From: Planctomycetota bacterium
GTDB taxonomy: Bacteria; Planctomycetota; UBA1135; GCA-002686595
Length of the DNA: 64,000 bases
Direction: 5' to 3'
NCBI GenBank assembly: GCA_022446815.1
Contig: JAKVCD010000001.1
Coordinates: 170,997-234,996, forward strand
Part shown: positions 46,782 to 55,800 of the stretch, piece after piece
Layout of the letters: each line of letters begins with the position of its first letter
How positions within the stretch are numbered: the stretch's first letter is position 1
Notes under the pieces: model-generated
The model's input: only the letters and a program-made list of their open reading frames with translations
Told to the model about the DNA's origin: nothing
The model's database searches: none
Made by a program: the position numbers and the translations under genes

Positions 46782-48104
46782 TCAGTTCGCGGGGGCGATC
46801 AGGCGCGCCGCATAGCCGCCGTCCACAGGACCCCGCTCTCCGCCGGGAAGAGCGAGGGACTCTTGGTCCAGGCTCCAACCGCTGTGCGTCTCTAGGAATT
46901 GAGAGACGCGGCGCTCGTTCTCGCCGGGCTCAAGAGAGCAGGTTGACCAGATGAGGCGGCCCCCTGGGCGGACGGCGAGGGCCGCTCGCTCAATAAGCCC
47001 CGCTTGGACCTCTTCCAGTGAGTGTTTTGAGGCCGGTCCCCAGCGCCACCGTGCCCCTGGGCGCGCACCCAAGACCCCCGTGTTGGAGCAGGGGGCGTCC
47101 ACGAGCACAGCATCGAAGGGCCCGACGGGGGCGGGGCCTTCCGGGTCCAGAAGCACAGTCTCAATTTGGTCGGCGTGGCCTAGGCGTTCAGCGCCCTCTT
47201 GAAGGAGCGCGAGGCGTGACTCAGAGACGTCGCAAGCGGTGACCCTTGCCCCGCTCTCTGCGAGGACAGCCGTCTTCCCTCCAGGGGCTGCGCAGAGGTC
47301 GAGGATGGACTCTCCCTCAGAGGCGCCGACGAGCAGCGCCGCGCGCAACGCGGCCTCCCCTTGAACGGCGACGCGACCGCTCAAGAAGGCCTCCGAGTTG
47401 ATGAGCGCGCCGGTCTGATCTGCAGGCAGGAGAATGATCCGATCGTGCTCACCGGGTAGCGGCTCACAGCCCGCGGCCTCGAGCTCTTCGAAGAGGCTAG
47501 GCCGGGCGCCCTCAGCGACTCGCACTGAGAGCGGAGGCTCTTGTAAGTACCAGCGCGCAACCCGGAAGGCTTCCTCCTCGCCCCAGCGATCAGCCCAGCC
47601 CTTGAGGAGCTTCGCTGGGACGCTGAGGGCGTCCTCGGCCCAGAGGTAGCGATGCTCACCAGGGTCCCGGAAGACTGGCTCACGCAGCCTCCAAGGAGAC
47701 CCAACGACGTCGTGTCTCGGGAGGCCGACGTGGCCCTCTTGCCGCAAGCGCAGCGCCGAGCGGAGTACGCCATTCGCGTACTTGCCCTTAGAGAGGCCTA
47801 GGGTTCTTGAGACCGCATCGACAGTCTCGTTCACCGCAGCGTGGTCAGGGATGCGGTCGAGGAAGAACAGCTGCGCGAGCCCTAGGCGGAGATGGCACGC
47901 GAGGTCTGGCTTCGGCTTCCCCTTTGTCAGTCGCGCAAGGATCGCCCGCAAGGTCGCGCGCCTGCGCACCTCTGTGCCGACCAGGCGGCGCAAGAGCCCA
48001 GCGTCACGCGGCTCGAGCCCCGCGCGAGCCGCCGCGGCCGAGACCTCGCGCAGCGGCGCGTTACTCCCAGAGCGCAGGACTTGCCAGGCGGTCATTCGAG
48101 GCAT
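46782..48104 (-). CDS. rsmB: 16S rRNA (cytosine-967-C5)-methyltransferase RsmB-like
   Basis: RsmB methylates C967 of 16S rRNA using SAM. The 440-residue protein has an N-terminal NusB-like RNA-binding domain (1-135, with DHAAVNETVDAV) and a Rossmann methyltransferase domain. The latter contains the SAM loop LDLCAAPGGKTAVLAE, the DAPCSNTGVL motif with a catalytic Cys, and the second Cys in WSTCSLEPGENE. The start lies inside the end of fmt (13-bp overlap), typical of the common fmt-rsmB pair. Confidence 0.93.
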   Translation of the reverse strand: MPRMTAWQVLRSGSNAPLREVSAAAARAGLEPRDAGLLRRLVGTEVRRRATLRAILARLTKGKPKPDLACHLRLGLAQLFFLDRIPDHAAVNETVDAVSRTLGLSKGKYANGVLRSALRLRQEGHVGLPRHDVVGSPWRLREPVFRDPGEHRYLWAEDALSVPAKLLKGWADRWGEEEAFRVARWYLQEPPLSVRVAEGARPSLFEELEAAGCEPLPGEHDRIILLPADQTGALINSEAFLSGRVAVQGEAALRAALLVGASEGESILDLCAAPGGKTAVLAESGARVTACDVSESRLALLQEGAERLGHADQIETVLLDPEGPAPVGPFDAVLVDAPCSNTGVLGARPGARWRWGPASKHSLEEVQAGLIERAALAVRPGGRLIWSTCSLEPGENERRVSQFLETHSGWSLDQESLALPGGERGPVDGGYAARLIAPAN

Positions 48105-49072
48105 GACTCTCCCTCGAGGCGCGCCGCGCCCTCTATCCTCGCCCCGCGGAGGAAGTCAGCGACGTCCATCGGTCGTTTGCCCGCGGGCTGAACCTGCAAG
48201 AGCTCAGCAGCTCCCCGCGCCAAGGCCAGGAAGAGGCGCTCTCCATTTACGCGCAAGGCCCCAGTCTTGGCGTCCTCCCAGCGCGCGCCGTCCGCGACCT
48301 TCGCGGCCTGGAGAGTTAGGGTGAGCGCTGGCTCCCCTTCGCGGCAAAGTTCTGCGCGCGCGCCAGGCCACGGAGTCATCGCCCTCACGTGGCGCACAAA
48401 CTGGAGTGAGTCCATCTCTCCGAGGCATGGACGCCCATCCTCTTTTTTCATGCGACGGGTCATCGTCACGCGCGACTCATCTTGCGGCGTGAAGACCGGC
48501 TCTCCTGATGCGAGCTCATCCACGGCGGCGACCGCAGCCTCACCAGCGAGCCGCGCTAGCCTGTCATGGAGCGCCCCAGCGGTCTCCTCGGCCTCGATGG
48601 CGACCTCCCGCTCCAAGAGGACGTCGCCTGCGTCGAGGGTGAGCACCATGCGCTGGACGCTCACCCCGGTCGTCTCGTCGCCGGCGAGGATCGCCGCCTG
48701 TATAGGGGAGGAGCCTCGATGGCGGGGGAGGAGAGAGGCGTGGACGTTCAGCGGCGCGATCGCGGGCGTCGCTAAGACCTCCTCATCCAAGAGCTCGCCA
48801 TAGCTCGCGACCACGAGGACATCAGGCTGAAGCGCTCGGAGTGCAGCAGCGAACTCGCCGCCGCGGGTGGACTCAGGCTGGAGGAGTGGGACCGCGTGCT
48901 CATCTGCGAGCAAGGCGACCTCCCCCCGCTCGACAGAGCGCCCCCGCCCGCGAGGGCGATCTGGGCGCGTCACGACAGCGATTAGGTCGTGCTCCGCCTC
49001 TACGAGGGCAGAGAGCACTGGGGTGCCGAAGGGCGGCGACCCCAAAAAGACGACGCGGAGGCGTTCGCTCAC
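48092..49072 (-). CDS. fmt: methionyl-tRNA formyltransferase
   Basis: Fmt formylates initiator Met-tRNA using 10-formyltetrahydrofolate. The 326-residue protein has an N-terminal formyltransferase domain with VVFLGSPPFGTPVLSAL and the signature LNVHASLLPRHRGSSPIQAAIL (residues about 108-130, including Asn, His and the downstream Asp of the catalytic set). A C-terminal tRNA-binding domain has VRAMTPWPGARA. It lies 16 bp after trxA and overlaps rsmB by 13 bp. No peptide deformylase gene is adjacent. Confidence 0.96.
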   Translation of the reverse strand: MSERLRVVFLGSPPFGTPVLSALVEAEHDLIAVVTRPDRPRGRGRSVERGEVALLADEHAVPLLQPESTRGGEFAAALRALQPDVLVVASYGELLDEEVLATPAIAPLNVHASLLPRHRGSSPIQAAILAGDETTGVSVQRMVLTLDAGDVLLEREVAIEAEETAGALHDRLARLAGEAAVAAVDELASGEPVFTPQDESRVTMTRRMKKEDGRPCLGEMDSLQFVRHVRAMTPWPGARAELCREGEPALTLTLQAAKVADGARWEDAKTGALRVNGERLFLALARGAAELLQVQPAGKRPMDVADFLRGARIEGAARLEGESCLE

Positions 49073-49088
49073 GTCGTCACCGAGACGC

Positions 49089-49412
49089 TTAGAGCGCGCC
49101 GACGACCTCAGCCTTGAAGGCGTCGTAAGGCTTGGCGCCCATCATCGTGTGGACGACCTCGCCGTTCTTGATGAGCAAGAAGGTCGGGATCGACATGACG
49201 CCGTACTTCGCGGCCGTCTCGGTGTTGTTCTGCGTATCGAGTTTTACGACGCGGAGCTCTTCGCCCATCTCTTCAGCGAGCTTGTCGACCGAGGGGCTCA
49301 TCGCCTTGCAGGGGCCGCACCACTCTGCCCAAAAGTCGACAAGTACGGGCTTGTCGCTCTGGAGGACGGTGGTTTCCCAGGTGGTGTCGGTGACGTCGAG
49401 GGCTTGGCTCAT
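49089..49412 (-). CDS. trxA: thioredoxin
   Basis: This is a 107-residue cytoplasmic thioredoxin with the active site FWAEWCGPCKAMSP at residues 28-41, the cis-Pro in MSIPTFLL and the usual C-terminal helix. It reduces disulfides in partner proteins and receives electrons from thioredoxin reductase, which is not in the window. The length and motif spacing are standard. It follows scpA after a 99-bp gap and precedes fmt by 16 bp. Confidence 0.96.
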   Translation of the reverse strand: MSQALDVTDTTWETTVLQSDKPVLVDFWAEWCGPCKAMSPSVDKLAEEMGEELRVVKLDTQNNTETAAKYGVMSIPTFLLIKNGEVVHTMMGAKPYDAFKAEVVGAL

Positions 49413-49511
49413 GGTGATTCGATCTCGGGGCTCGCGGAAAATTTGTCGGTGAAAACTGAGCGCCCGATGATGGGTAACGCGTCAGCGTTCGTCCACAGAG
49501 CGCTCGAGAAA

Positions 49512-50408
49512 TCAGACCTCGTGAGGCAGGTCTTCCACAGGCTCTTCGCCCGCCGGCGAAGCGGCGAGCTCGGGGCTCTCGCCCCCCGCGGGCGCCTCAG
49601 CGCCCTCGGCCTCTTCGTCATCAAATCGAACCGCGTCGAGCAGGCTCGAGACGTCCCCTTCCAGGCCCTCGCGCACGCGAACGATAGGGTCGTCGAGGGC
49701 GTCTTCAGGCCCTGCCCCTACCGCTACGACGCCGAGCTTGATGAGCTCTAGGAGCGCGCAGAAGGAGCCAACCATCGCCTCCTTGGTGGGCTCTTCGCCA
49801 CAAAGGGCCCTCACGCAAGCTGAGAGGGGGGAGTCTCCGGACTCTTTGATCCACCCGGCGAGCTCTCGCACGAACCAGCGCATGGGGCGCGGGTCGGAGG
49901 TGATCTCATGGGGGCGGTCGGCGAGGGTCTCGCGCAAGAGCCGGCTGAAGGTAGAGAGCAAGTCCCAGGGGGTCAGCTCTCCCAGATCGAGGGTCACCTC
50001 AACCTCGCCAGCCTTCTCGCTGACCTCGTCGAAGGAGCCGCGCCCGTGGGCGCGCATGCGCTCCCGGCGGGCGGCGTCGAGGTTGTCGGAGGCCTCCTTG
50101 AAGTGCCGGTACTCGATCAGGCGCTGCACGAGCTCGTCGCGCGGGTCTAGTTCGTCCGCGAGGTCTACCTCTTCTCGGGGGAGGAGCGAGCGGGACTTGA
50201 TCGAGAGGAGGGTGGCAGCCAAGACCAGGAACTCGCCTGCGACCTCGATGTCGAGGTCTTTCAGGTGCTCGAGATACTCCATGTAGCCTTCGACCACAGA
50301 GGAGATCTCGACGTCTTGGATCTCAACCTCTTGCTCACGCACGAGGTGCAGCAAGAGATCCATGGGGCCATGGAAGACGCGCTCAAGGCGGACAGTGAAG
50401 CGCTCCAT
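49512..50408 (-). CDS. scpA: segregation and condensation protein ScpA
   Basis: ScpA is the kleisin that bridges SMC heads in bacterial condensin. The 298-residue protein has the N-terminal kleisin motif VFHGPMDLLLHLVREQEVEI and the LVLAATLLSIKSRSLLP helix near residue 65. A winged-helix C-terminal region (MVGSFCALLELIKLGVV) is followed by an acidic disordered tail of about 60 residues, ending EEPVEDLPHEV. The usual partner gene scpB is not adjacent here. It follows the site-2 protease gene by 5 bp. Confidence 0.94.
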   Translation of the reverse strand: MERFTVRLERVFHGPMDLLLHLVREQEVEIQDVEISSVVEGYMEYLEHLKDLDIEVAGEFLVLAATLLSIKSRSLLPREEVDLADELDPRDELVQRLIEYRHFKEASDNLDAARRERMRAHGRGSFDEVSEKAGEVEVTLDLGELTPWDLLSTFSRLLRETLADRPHEITSDPRPMRWFVRELAGWIKESGDSPLSACVRALCGEEPTKEAMVGSFCALLELIKLGVVAVGAGPEDALDDPIVRVREGLEGDVSSLLDAVRFDDEEAEGAEAPAGGESPELAASPAGEEPVEDLPHEV

Positions 50409-50413
50409 AGCGG

Positions 50414-51100
50414 CTACCAGACGCCCCCGGTGAGGCCATCGATGAAGGTGTACGAGAGATCGATGCCAGCCATGATCGGCCGGCCGAGCACGCCAGAGAG
50501 AAGGAGGACAAAGATGAGCAGCATCGAGTAGCGGTCCAGGGCTTGGAAGGAGGTCCGCAAGCTAGAGGGCAAGAGGTAGGCCAAGACACGCGAGCCATCG
50601 AGAGGCGGCACCGGGATCATGTTGAAGACTGCGAGCAGCAGGTTGAACTGCACAGACATGATCAGGACTTGCGGCGCCAGCTGCCCCATAGACATGCCGC
50701 CGGTGTAGACCAAGATCTTCGTCGCGAGGAGAAGGACGATCGCGATGAGGATGTTTGAGATCGGGCCAGCTAGCGCGACGAGCATCATGTCTCGCGCGGG
50801 TTGGCGCAGACGGCTGTAGAGCACCGGAACAGGCTTCGCGCCCCCGAAGATGAAGCCGGAGCCTGAGAGGATGAGGACCGCCGGCAGGAGGATCGTCATC
50901 AACGGGTCGATGTGGGGGATGGGGTTGAGCGTCAGTCGCCCCATGTCCTTGGCGGTTGAGTCCCCACAGAGGTTCGCGACCCAGGCGTGGGCGGCCTCAT
51001 GGATGCCGAGGGAGAGGATCAGGAAGGCGACGACAAAGGCGCCAGTCTGAAAGTCCATCCCAGGCGCCACCAAGGAGGAAGAGATCAAGGAGAGGGTCAT
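50414..51100 (-). CDS. site-2 protease family membrane metalloprotease (M50)
   Basis: The 228-residue integral membrane protein has about five helices. The zinc site is HEAAHAW (HExxH) at about residue 34, and the second motif is NMIPVPPLDGSRVLAYLLP (N-P-x-x-P-L-D-G-type) near residue 160. GPISNILIAIVLLLATK lies between. This is the small M50 type, without PDZ or CBS domains, common next to scpA in many bacteria. Its substrate is unknown. It starts the leftward run with scpA. Confidence 0.92.
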   Translation of the reverse strand: MTLSLISSSLVAPGMDFQTGAFVVAFLILSLGIHEAAHAWVANLCGDSTAKDMGRLTLNPIPHIDPLMTILLPAVLILSGSGFIFGGAKPVPVLYSRLRQPARDMMLVALAGPISNILIAIVLLLATKILVYTGGMSMGQLAPQVLIMSVQFNLLLAVFNMIPVPPLDGSRVLAYLLPSSLRTSFQALDRYSMLLIFVLLLSGVLGRPIMAGIDLSYTFIDGLTGGVW

Positions 51101-51242
51101 GAGTGCCTTATGGGCCGCCCGCTGTCGGCCCGCTAGAGTCGCTTGATAGCAAAGGGGGACGAGAGGGACAACCGCGCGAGGCTTCTAGGCCACGATCGCG
51201 CTAGAATCGCGCCATGCGCCCCGCCCCGGCGCGAGGAGTCCA

Positions 51243-52259
51243 ATGAAGACTGAGCCCACCGTGACGAGCCCCCAAGACACTGACCCGAACATGGCCCCGC
51301 GCCTCGAGCGCGCGCGCGAGGTCGTGCGCCTTGAGGCGCAAACGATCGCCGGATTGGAGGAGCGCCTAGACGACCGCTTCTCTGCGGCCTGCGAGGAGGT
51401 CCTCAAGTGCAAGGGCCACGTCGTCGTCTCTGGGATGGGGAAGGCTGGCCTCGTCGGGCAGAAGATCTCCGCGACCCTGGCCTCCACCGGCACGCCCTCG
51501 ATCTTCCTCCACCCTGGCGAGGCTCTGCATGGAGACCTCGGTCGCATCCGCTCAGAAGACGTCGTGCTCGCCATGTCGAACTCTGGAGAGACGGACGAGC
51601 TGAACGCCCTCGTTCCTGTCGCGAGGCGCATCGGCGCGAAGGTCATCGCGCTCACGGGCAACGGTGAGTCCACCCTCGCTCAGCTCGCCGACGCGGTGCT
51701 CGACTACGGCGCGGTGGAGGAGGCCTGCCCGATGAAGCTCGCGCCGACGGCCTCGACCACGGCGATGCTCGCCCTCGGCGACGCCCTCGCGATGGTCGTC
51801 CTCTCGGAGCGCGGCTTCGACCGAGAGGACTACGCCCTCTACCACCCCTCCGGCTCTCTCGGCAGACGCCTCATGAAGATCTCTGAGGTGATGCGCTCTG
51901 GCGACGAGCTCCCGCTCGTGCGCCCAGACGCAACGGTCTCAGAGGTCCTCATCTCGATGACGCAGACCCCTGGCCGCCCGGGCGCCGCGCTCGTCGTCGA
52001 GGAGGGAGAGGTCCTCGTCGGGATCTTCACAGATGGTGATCTACGCCGGCTACTCCAAGAGGGTCAGCGTGAAGTCCTCGACGGACCGGTAGGCGACGTC
52101 ATGGGGCGTGACCCTAAGAGCGTAGACCCCGAGCAGCTGGTCGAAGAGGCGAAGCGCCTGATGCAAGAGAGCAAGGTCGACCAGGTGCCCGTGGTAGACG
52201 AGGCCGGCAGAGCTGTTGGGCTCCTTGATGTCCAAGACCTGCTCGAGATCAGGATTTAA
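51243..52259 (+). CDS. kdsD: arabinose-5-phosphate isomerase
   Basis: KdsD converts ribulose-5-phosphate to arabinose-5-phosphate, the first step of Kdo synthesis for lipopolysaccharide. The 338-residue protein has a SIS domain (about 35-200) with VVVSGMGKAGLVGQKISATL, SNSGETDELNAL and PTASTTAMLALGDALA. Two CBS motifs follow (about 215-335). The sequence YHPSGSLGRRL is characteristic. An AGGAG lies just before the ATG. kdsC starts 24 bp downstream, so the two Kdo genes form the front of the unit leading to the LptD-like gene. Confidence 0.96.
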   Translation: MKTEPTVTSPQDTDPNMAPRLERAREVVRLEAQTIAGLEERLDDRFSAACEEVLKCKGHVVVSGMGKAGLVGQKISATLASTGTPSIFLHPGEALHGDLGRIRSEDVVLAMSNSGETDELNALVPVARRIGAKVIALTGNGESTLAQLADAVLDYGAVEEACPMKLAPTASTTAMLALGDALAMVVLSERGFDREDYALYHPSGSLGRRLMKISEVMRSGDELPLVRPDATVSEVLISMTQTPGRPGAALVVEEGEVLVGIFTDGDLRRLLQEGQREVLDGPVGDVMGRDPKSVDPEQLVEEAKRLMQESKVDQVPVVDEAGRAVGLLDVQDLLEIRI

Positions 52260-52283
52260 CCTGCCCCGAGGGGGGCCCAAGAG

Positions 52284-52817
52284 ATGAGCGAAGCGTCCGA
52301 GACAGCAGACGAAGACCTCAGCCGCCGACTCGCGAAGATTCGGTTGGCGGTCTTCGACGTTGACGGGACCCTCACGGACGGACGCGTCATCTACGCGGGC
52401 GCAGCAGAGCAGCAGTCTTTCTCTGTGAAGGATGGCTACGCGCTCGCGCGCCTAAAGCACGCCGACATCGCTCAGGTGTGGATCACCGGCAGAGGCTGCG
52501 AGGCGACAGAGCGTCGCGCTCGAGAGCTCGGCGTCACCGAGCTGCTCCTTAAGGTTCGCGACAAAACAGCAGCCCTCGCTGAGGTGCAGGCGCGGCTGGG
52601 GTTGTCTAAGGAAGAGACCCTGGTGATGGGTGACGACATCCCCGACCTCGAGATGCGAGCGGGGGCAGAGCTGTTCGCCGCGCCGCGAGACGCCGCACCA
52701 GAGGTCGTCGAGCGCGCCGACATCCTCTCTGTGTTTGACGGGGGCGTAGGCGCGGCTCGAGAGGTCTGTCGCCTGCTCCTGTTGGCGCAAGGCGCGTGGC
52801 CAGGGAGCGAGGGCTAG
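52284..52817 (+). CDS. kdsC: Kdo-8-phosphate phosphatase
   Basis: KdsC is a HAD-family phosphatase that releases Kdo from Kdo-8-phosphate. The 177-residue protein is of the small C0 type, with the nucleophile motif VFDVDGTLTDGRVIY at about residue 24-38, a VWITGRG motif II, a Lys-containing segment (LLKVRDKTAAL) and the acidic motif VMGDDIPDLEM. It is followed almost immediately (stop 52815-52817, GTG at 52820) by the large OstA/LptD-like gene, repeating the kdsD-kdsC-lpt gene order of Proteobacteria. Confidence 0.96.
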   Translation: MSEASETADEDLSRRLAKIRLAVFDVDGTLTDGRVIYAGAAEQQSFSVKDGYALARLKHADIAQVWITGRGCEATERRARELGVTELLLKVRDKTAALAEVQARLGLSKEETLVMGDDIPDLEMRAGAELFAAPRDAAPEVVERADILSVFDGGVGAAREVCRLLLLAQGAWPGSEG

Positions 52818-52819
52818 CT

Positions 52820-55800
52820 GTGAACCTGCGCAAGCCCCTCCTGTTCACGGCGGTGTTCGGAGTCGGCCTGACGGTCCTTTGGTTCGCCAGGGAGGATCCG
52901 AGCGAGCAGGCAGAGAGGTCGCCGCAGCCCGTTGAGCTGCCGCGTCAAGCCCCCTTGGGAGACGGCGCTGAAGCAGCGGTCTCATTTGGTGGTCGGCTGG
53001 AGTACACGCAGTTCGCAGCCGAGGAACGGGAGGGCCGCCGGCCCAAGCTCTTTCGCTTGATCGCAGCGAAAGTTGAGGCAGTACAAGGCGACGTCTATGA
53101 CGTCGAGGGGCTCTTTGTTGAGCTCTTCGAGCCGGACACACAGGCCGTGCGCGCGACGCTCCGCTCGCCGCGATCGCGCATGCCGATACGCCTCCGGGCA
53201 GGCCGACAAGAGTTTGGCGAAGAGGATGAGGTGACGCTCACCGCGGTCGACGCTGAGGTTTTTGACGGACTTCCGCTCGTGCCCGCGCGCTTCGAAGCGA
53301 GCGCGCTCACGGTCTCTCTGGGCGATGCGCTCTACACAACGCCAGAGCGCGTGACCCTGCGGAGTCCAGACCGTGGCCCGGGCGCGCTCGCCACGGGGAG
53401 CGAGTTCACCCTAGACCAGCGAGCCGGGCTCATTCGCTTCGGGCAGAAAGGAGAGATCACCTTCTCGCTAGAGGAGGGCGCGCCGACCTCACTCAAGGCG
53501 ACAGGCGCCGGAGCGCTGAGCGTGGAACGCGTCTCCGACGATGGGACTGTGCGGGTCCTCGTAGAGGGGGGCGCGCGCCTTGAGACGGACCAAGGTGGGG
53601 GCGCGATACTCACCGCCCAGCGGGTGGAGCTTGTGGGGGCTCCGGGGCCGAACGGCGCGATCCTCGCCCGCTCTGCCTCAGCGAGCGGCGACGTGGTCAT
53701 CGACGGCTGGGGTGGTCGCTTCGGCGGCGCGCGCGCGCGCCTAGAGTTCGATGAGAGGGGTCAGCTCAACGAGACACACTTGGAAGGCGAGCCGAGCGCC
53801 CGCGTGCCTCTTGCGGTTGAGGGTGGCGAGGCGGTTGAGGTGACCTTGGAGGCCACGGACTCTGTGCGGCTCCTCGCTGACGCGGGCTTCTCCGTAAGCG
53901 GGCCGTGCACCGTCCGGGTCCAAGACAGAGACTTCGTCTTGGAGTGTGACGGGGCGCTCTTAGGAACCGGACGACAGCAGGGCGGCTTCGGGTGGCTCTC
54001 TGCATCTGGGGGCGTGCGAGCGCGACTTGGGCAAACGGACTATCAAGGAGAGGATCTCGAGCTCCGCAGCTTTGCGAGCTCGGATGGCGAGGCGGAGTGG
54101 ACCGCGCGAGCGAGGGATGGAGCCGTCCTGACCGGAGCCCTCGAGGGCCCGGAGGGTCCGGCTTACCGCGCAGAGGTTGGCGGAGCCTTAGAGCTCGCGA
54201 CACGTGGCGAGGAGCTCTTCATTCGCCGCGCGGAAGACGTAGACCTGAGCGTAGAGGGCCCAGAGGCGCTGCAGCTCTACGCTGGAAGCCTCGAAGACGC
54301 CTCGCTCGCTGCGCGGACCTTCCAGGCGGGCGGCGGGGTTCGATACTCAGACGGGCAGCTCCGCGCAGAGGCGGCTGAGGCCTTCTTAGAGGCGGGCGGC
54401 CTCTCCACCCTCCGTGGTGATGAGGTTGCCCCGGTGCGCGTGGAGCTCGCAGCGAGCGGCCCGCTCCAAGGCGGGGAGGTCATCGCGCACCTCGTCCGCT
54501 TTGGGCCAGGAAACCTGATCGCTGATGGAGATGTCTCCGCGGAGTTCCAGCAGAGCTCGGGGACGCTGAGCCTAGAGGCTGCGCTGCTCGAGGCCTCCTT
54601 CCAGGCGAGCGCGGACGGCGCGCCGGTTGAGGGCCCAGTGTTGATGTCCCTGAGAGGGGTAGAGCGCTGCCGCCTCGTCTCGCCGAGCGAGACGACGTCA
54701 TGGAGCGCGGAGCTCACGAGCCTGTCACTCATCGCTCGCACGCCAGAGGAGGGTGAAGGAGCTAGCCTTGAGCTCAGAGGCGCCCTCGCAGCGGGGGCCG
54801 TGCTGCTCGAGCGGCAGACTAAGCGAGCGTCCTTCGCCGCCTCTGGTGAGCGCCTCGAGCTGGGCGCAGATGGGAGCGCGAACCTCGCCGGCTCAGACGA
54901 GGGCTTTGTGCGTGTCTCGGGGAGCTCAAGCGACGGCGAGAGCCTCGGACGAGTCGTTGCGAGGGAGGTGCGTCTGAGCGATGAGCGCATGTCGGCGGTC
55001 GGCGCGACCCTGACCTATCAAGGCGCCGGGGAGGGTGAGGTCCTCATCAAGGCGATCTCCGCAGAGCGCATGGAGCTCTCCCTGGACCGGGCCAGCCTCG
55101 CGGGCGCGGTGCGGGTCGAAGGAGAGACGCGAGGAGAGGGTGCTTGGACCTTGCGCTCCTCACAGGCGCTCCTTGAGGGCGGCAGCGTCACCGCTTGGGA
55201 CGGCTTTGAGTGGAGGGGTGAAGACGACATGAGGGCGACCGGCGACGCGCTGCATGCTGACGCCGAGCGCGTTGAGCTGAGCGGCGCTCCGGCGAAGCTG
55301 CGGCTCGCAGGCCTAGAGTGGGAAGCGAATGAGCTCCGCTTCGACCGTGAGCGCATGCTGCTGGAGGCGGGGAGGGGTCGCGTGCGCTCCGTCAACGAAG
55401 ACTCGATCGAGTTGACCTACGAAGAGATCCGTCCGATAGAGGGACAAGACGCGTCGATCCTCGCTTTGCATAGGCCGCGCTTCATCAGGGGAGAGACAGA
55501 GGCGCGGGCAGAGTGGGCGCTGCTCTGGGTGGATCAGAGCAGCGAACGAGAGGCGCCGCGGGGCGATGGTGAGGGGCCCAACTTGTTCGGCCAGGTTGAC
55601 GCGCAAGGGCTCTCGACGGCGCTCGATGAGGTCTACATCGAAGGTCGCGTTGAGGTCATGGAGGCAGGCGTGCGGCGCGCGGAGGTCGACGCCGTCTACC
55701 TCGACCTCGTCGAGGGCCGCGGCTGGCTCAAGGGCGCGCGCCTGACGCTGCCGGCAGAGGTCGGCGGCGAAGAGACGACCCTCGCTGTGGACGCTGAATG

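Noticed and set aside
46585-46878. A 98-residue extension of the DUF3050 protein
   Set aside because: It runs into the rsmB gene on the same strand and has Arg/Ser-rich, shadow-like composition; the ATG at 46584 gives the normal family start.
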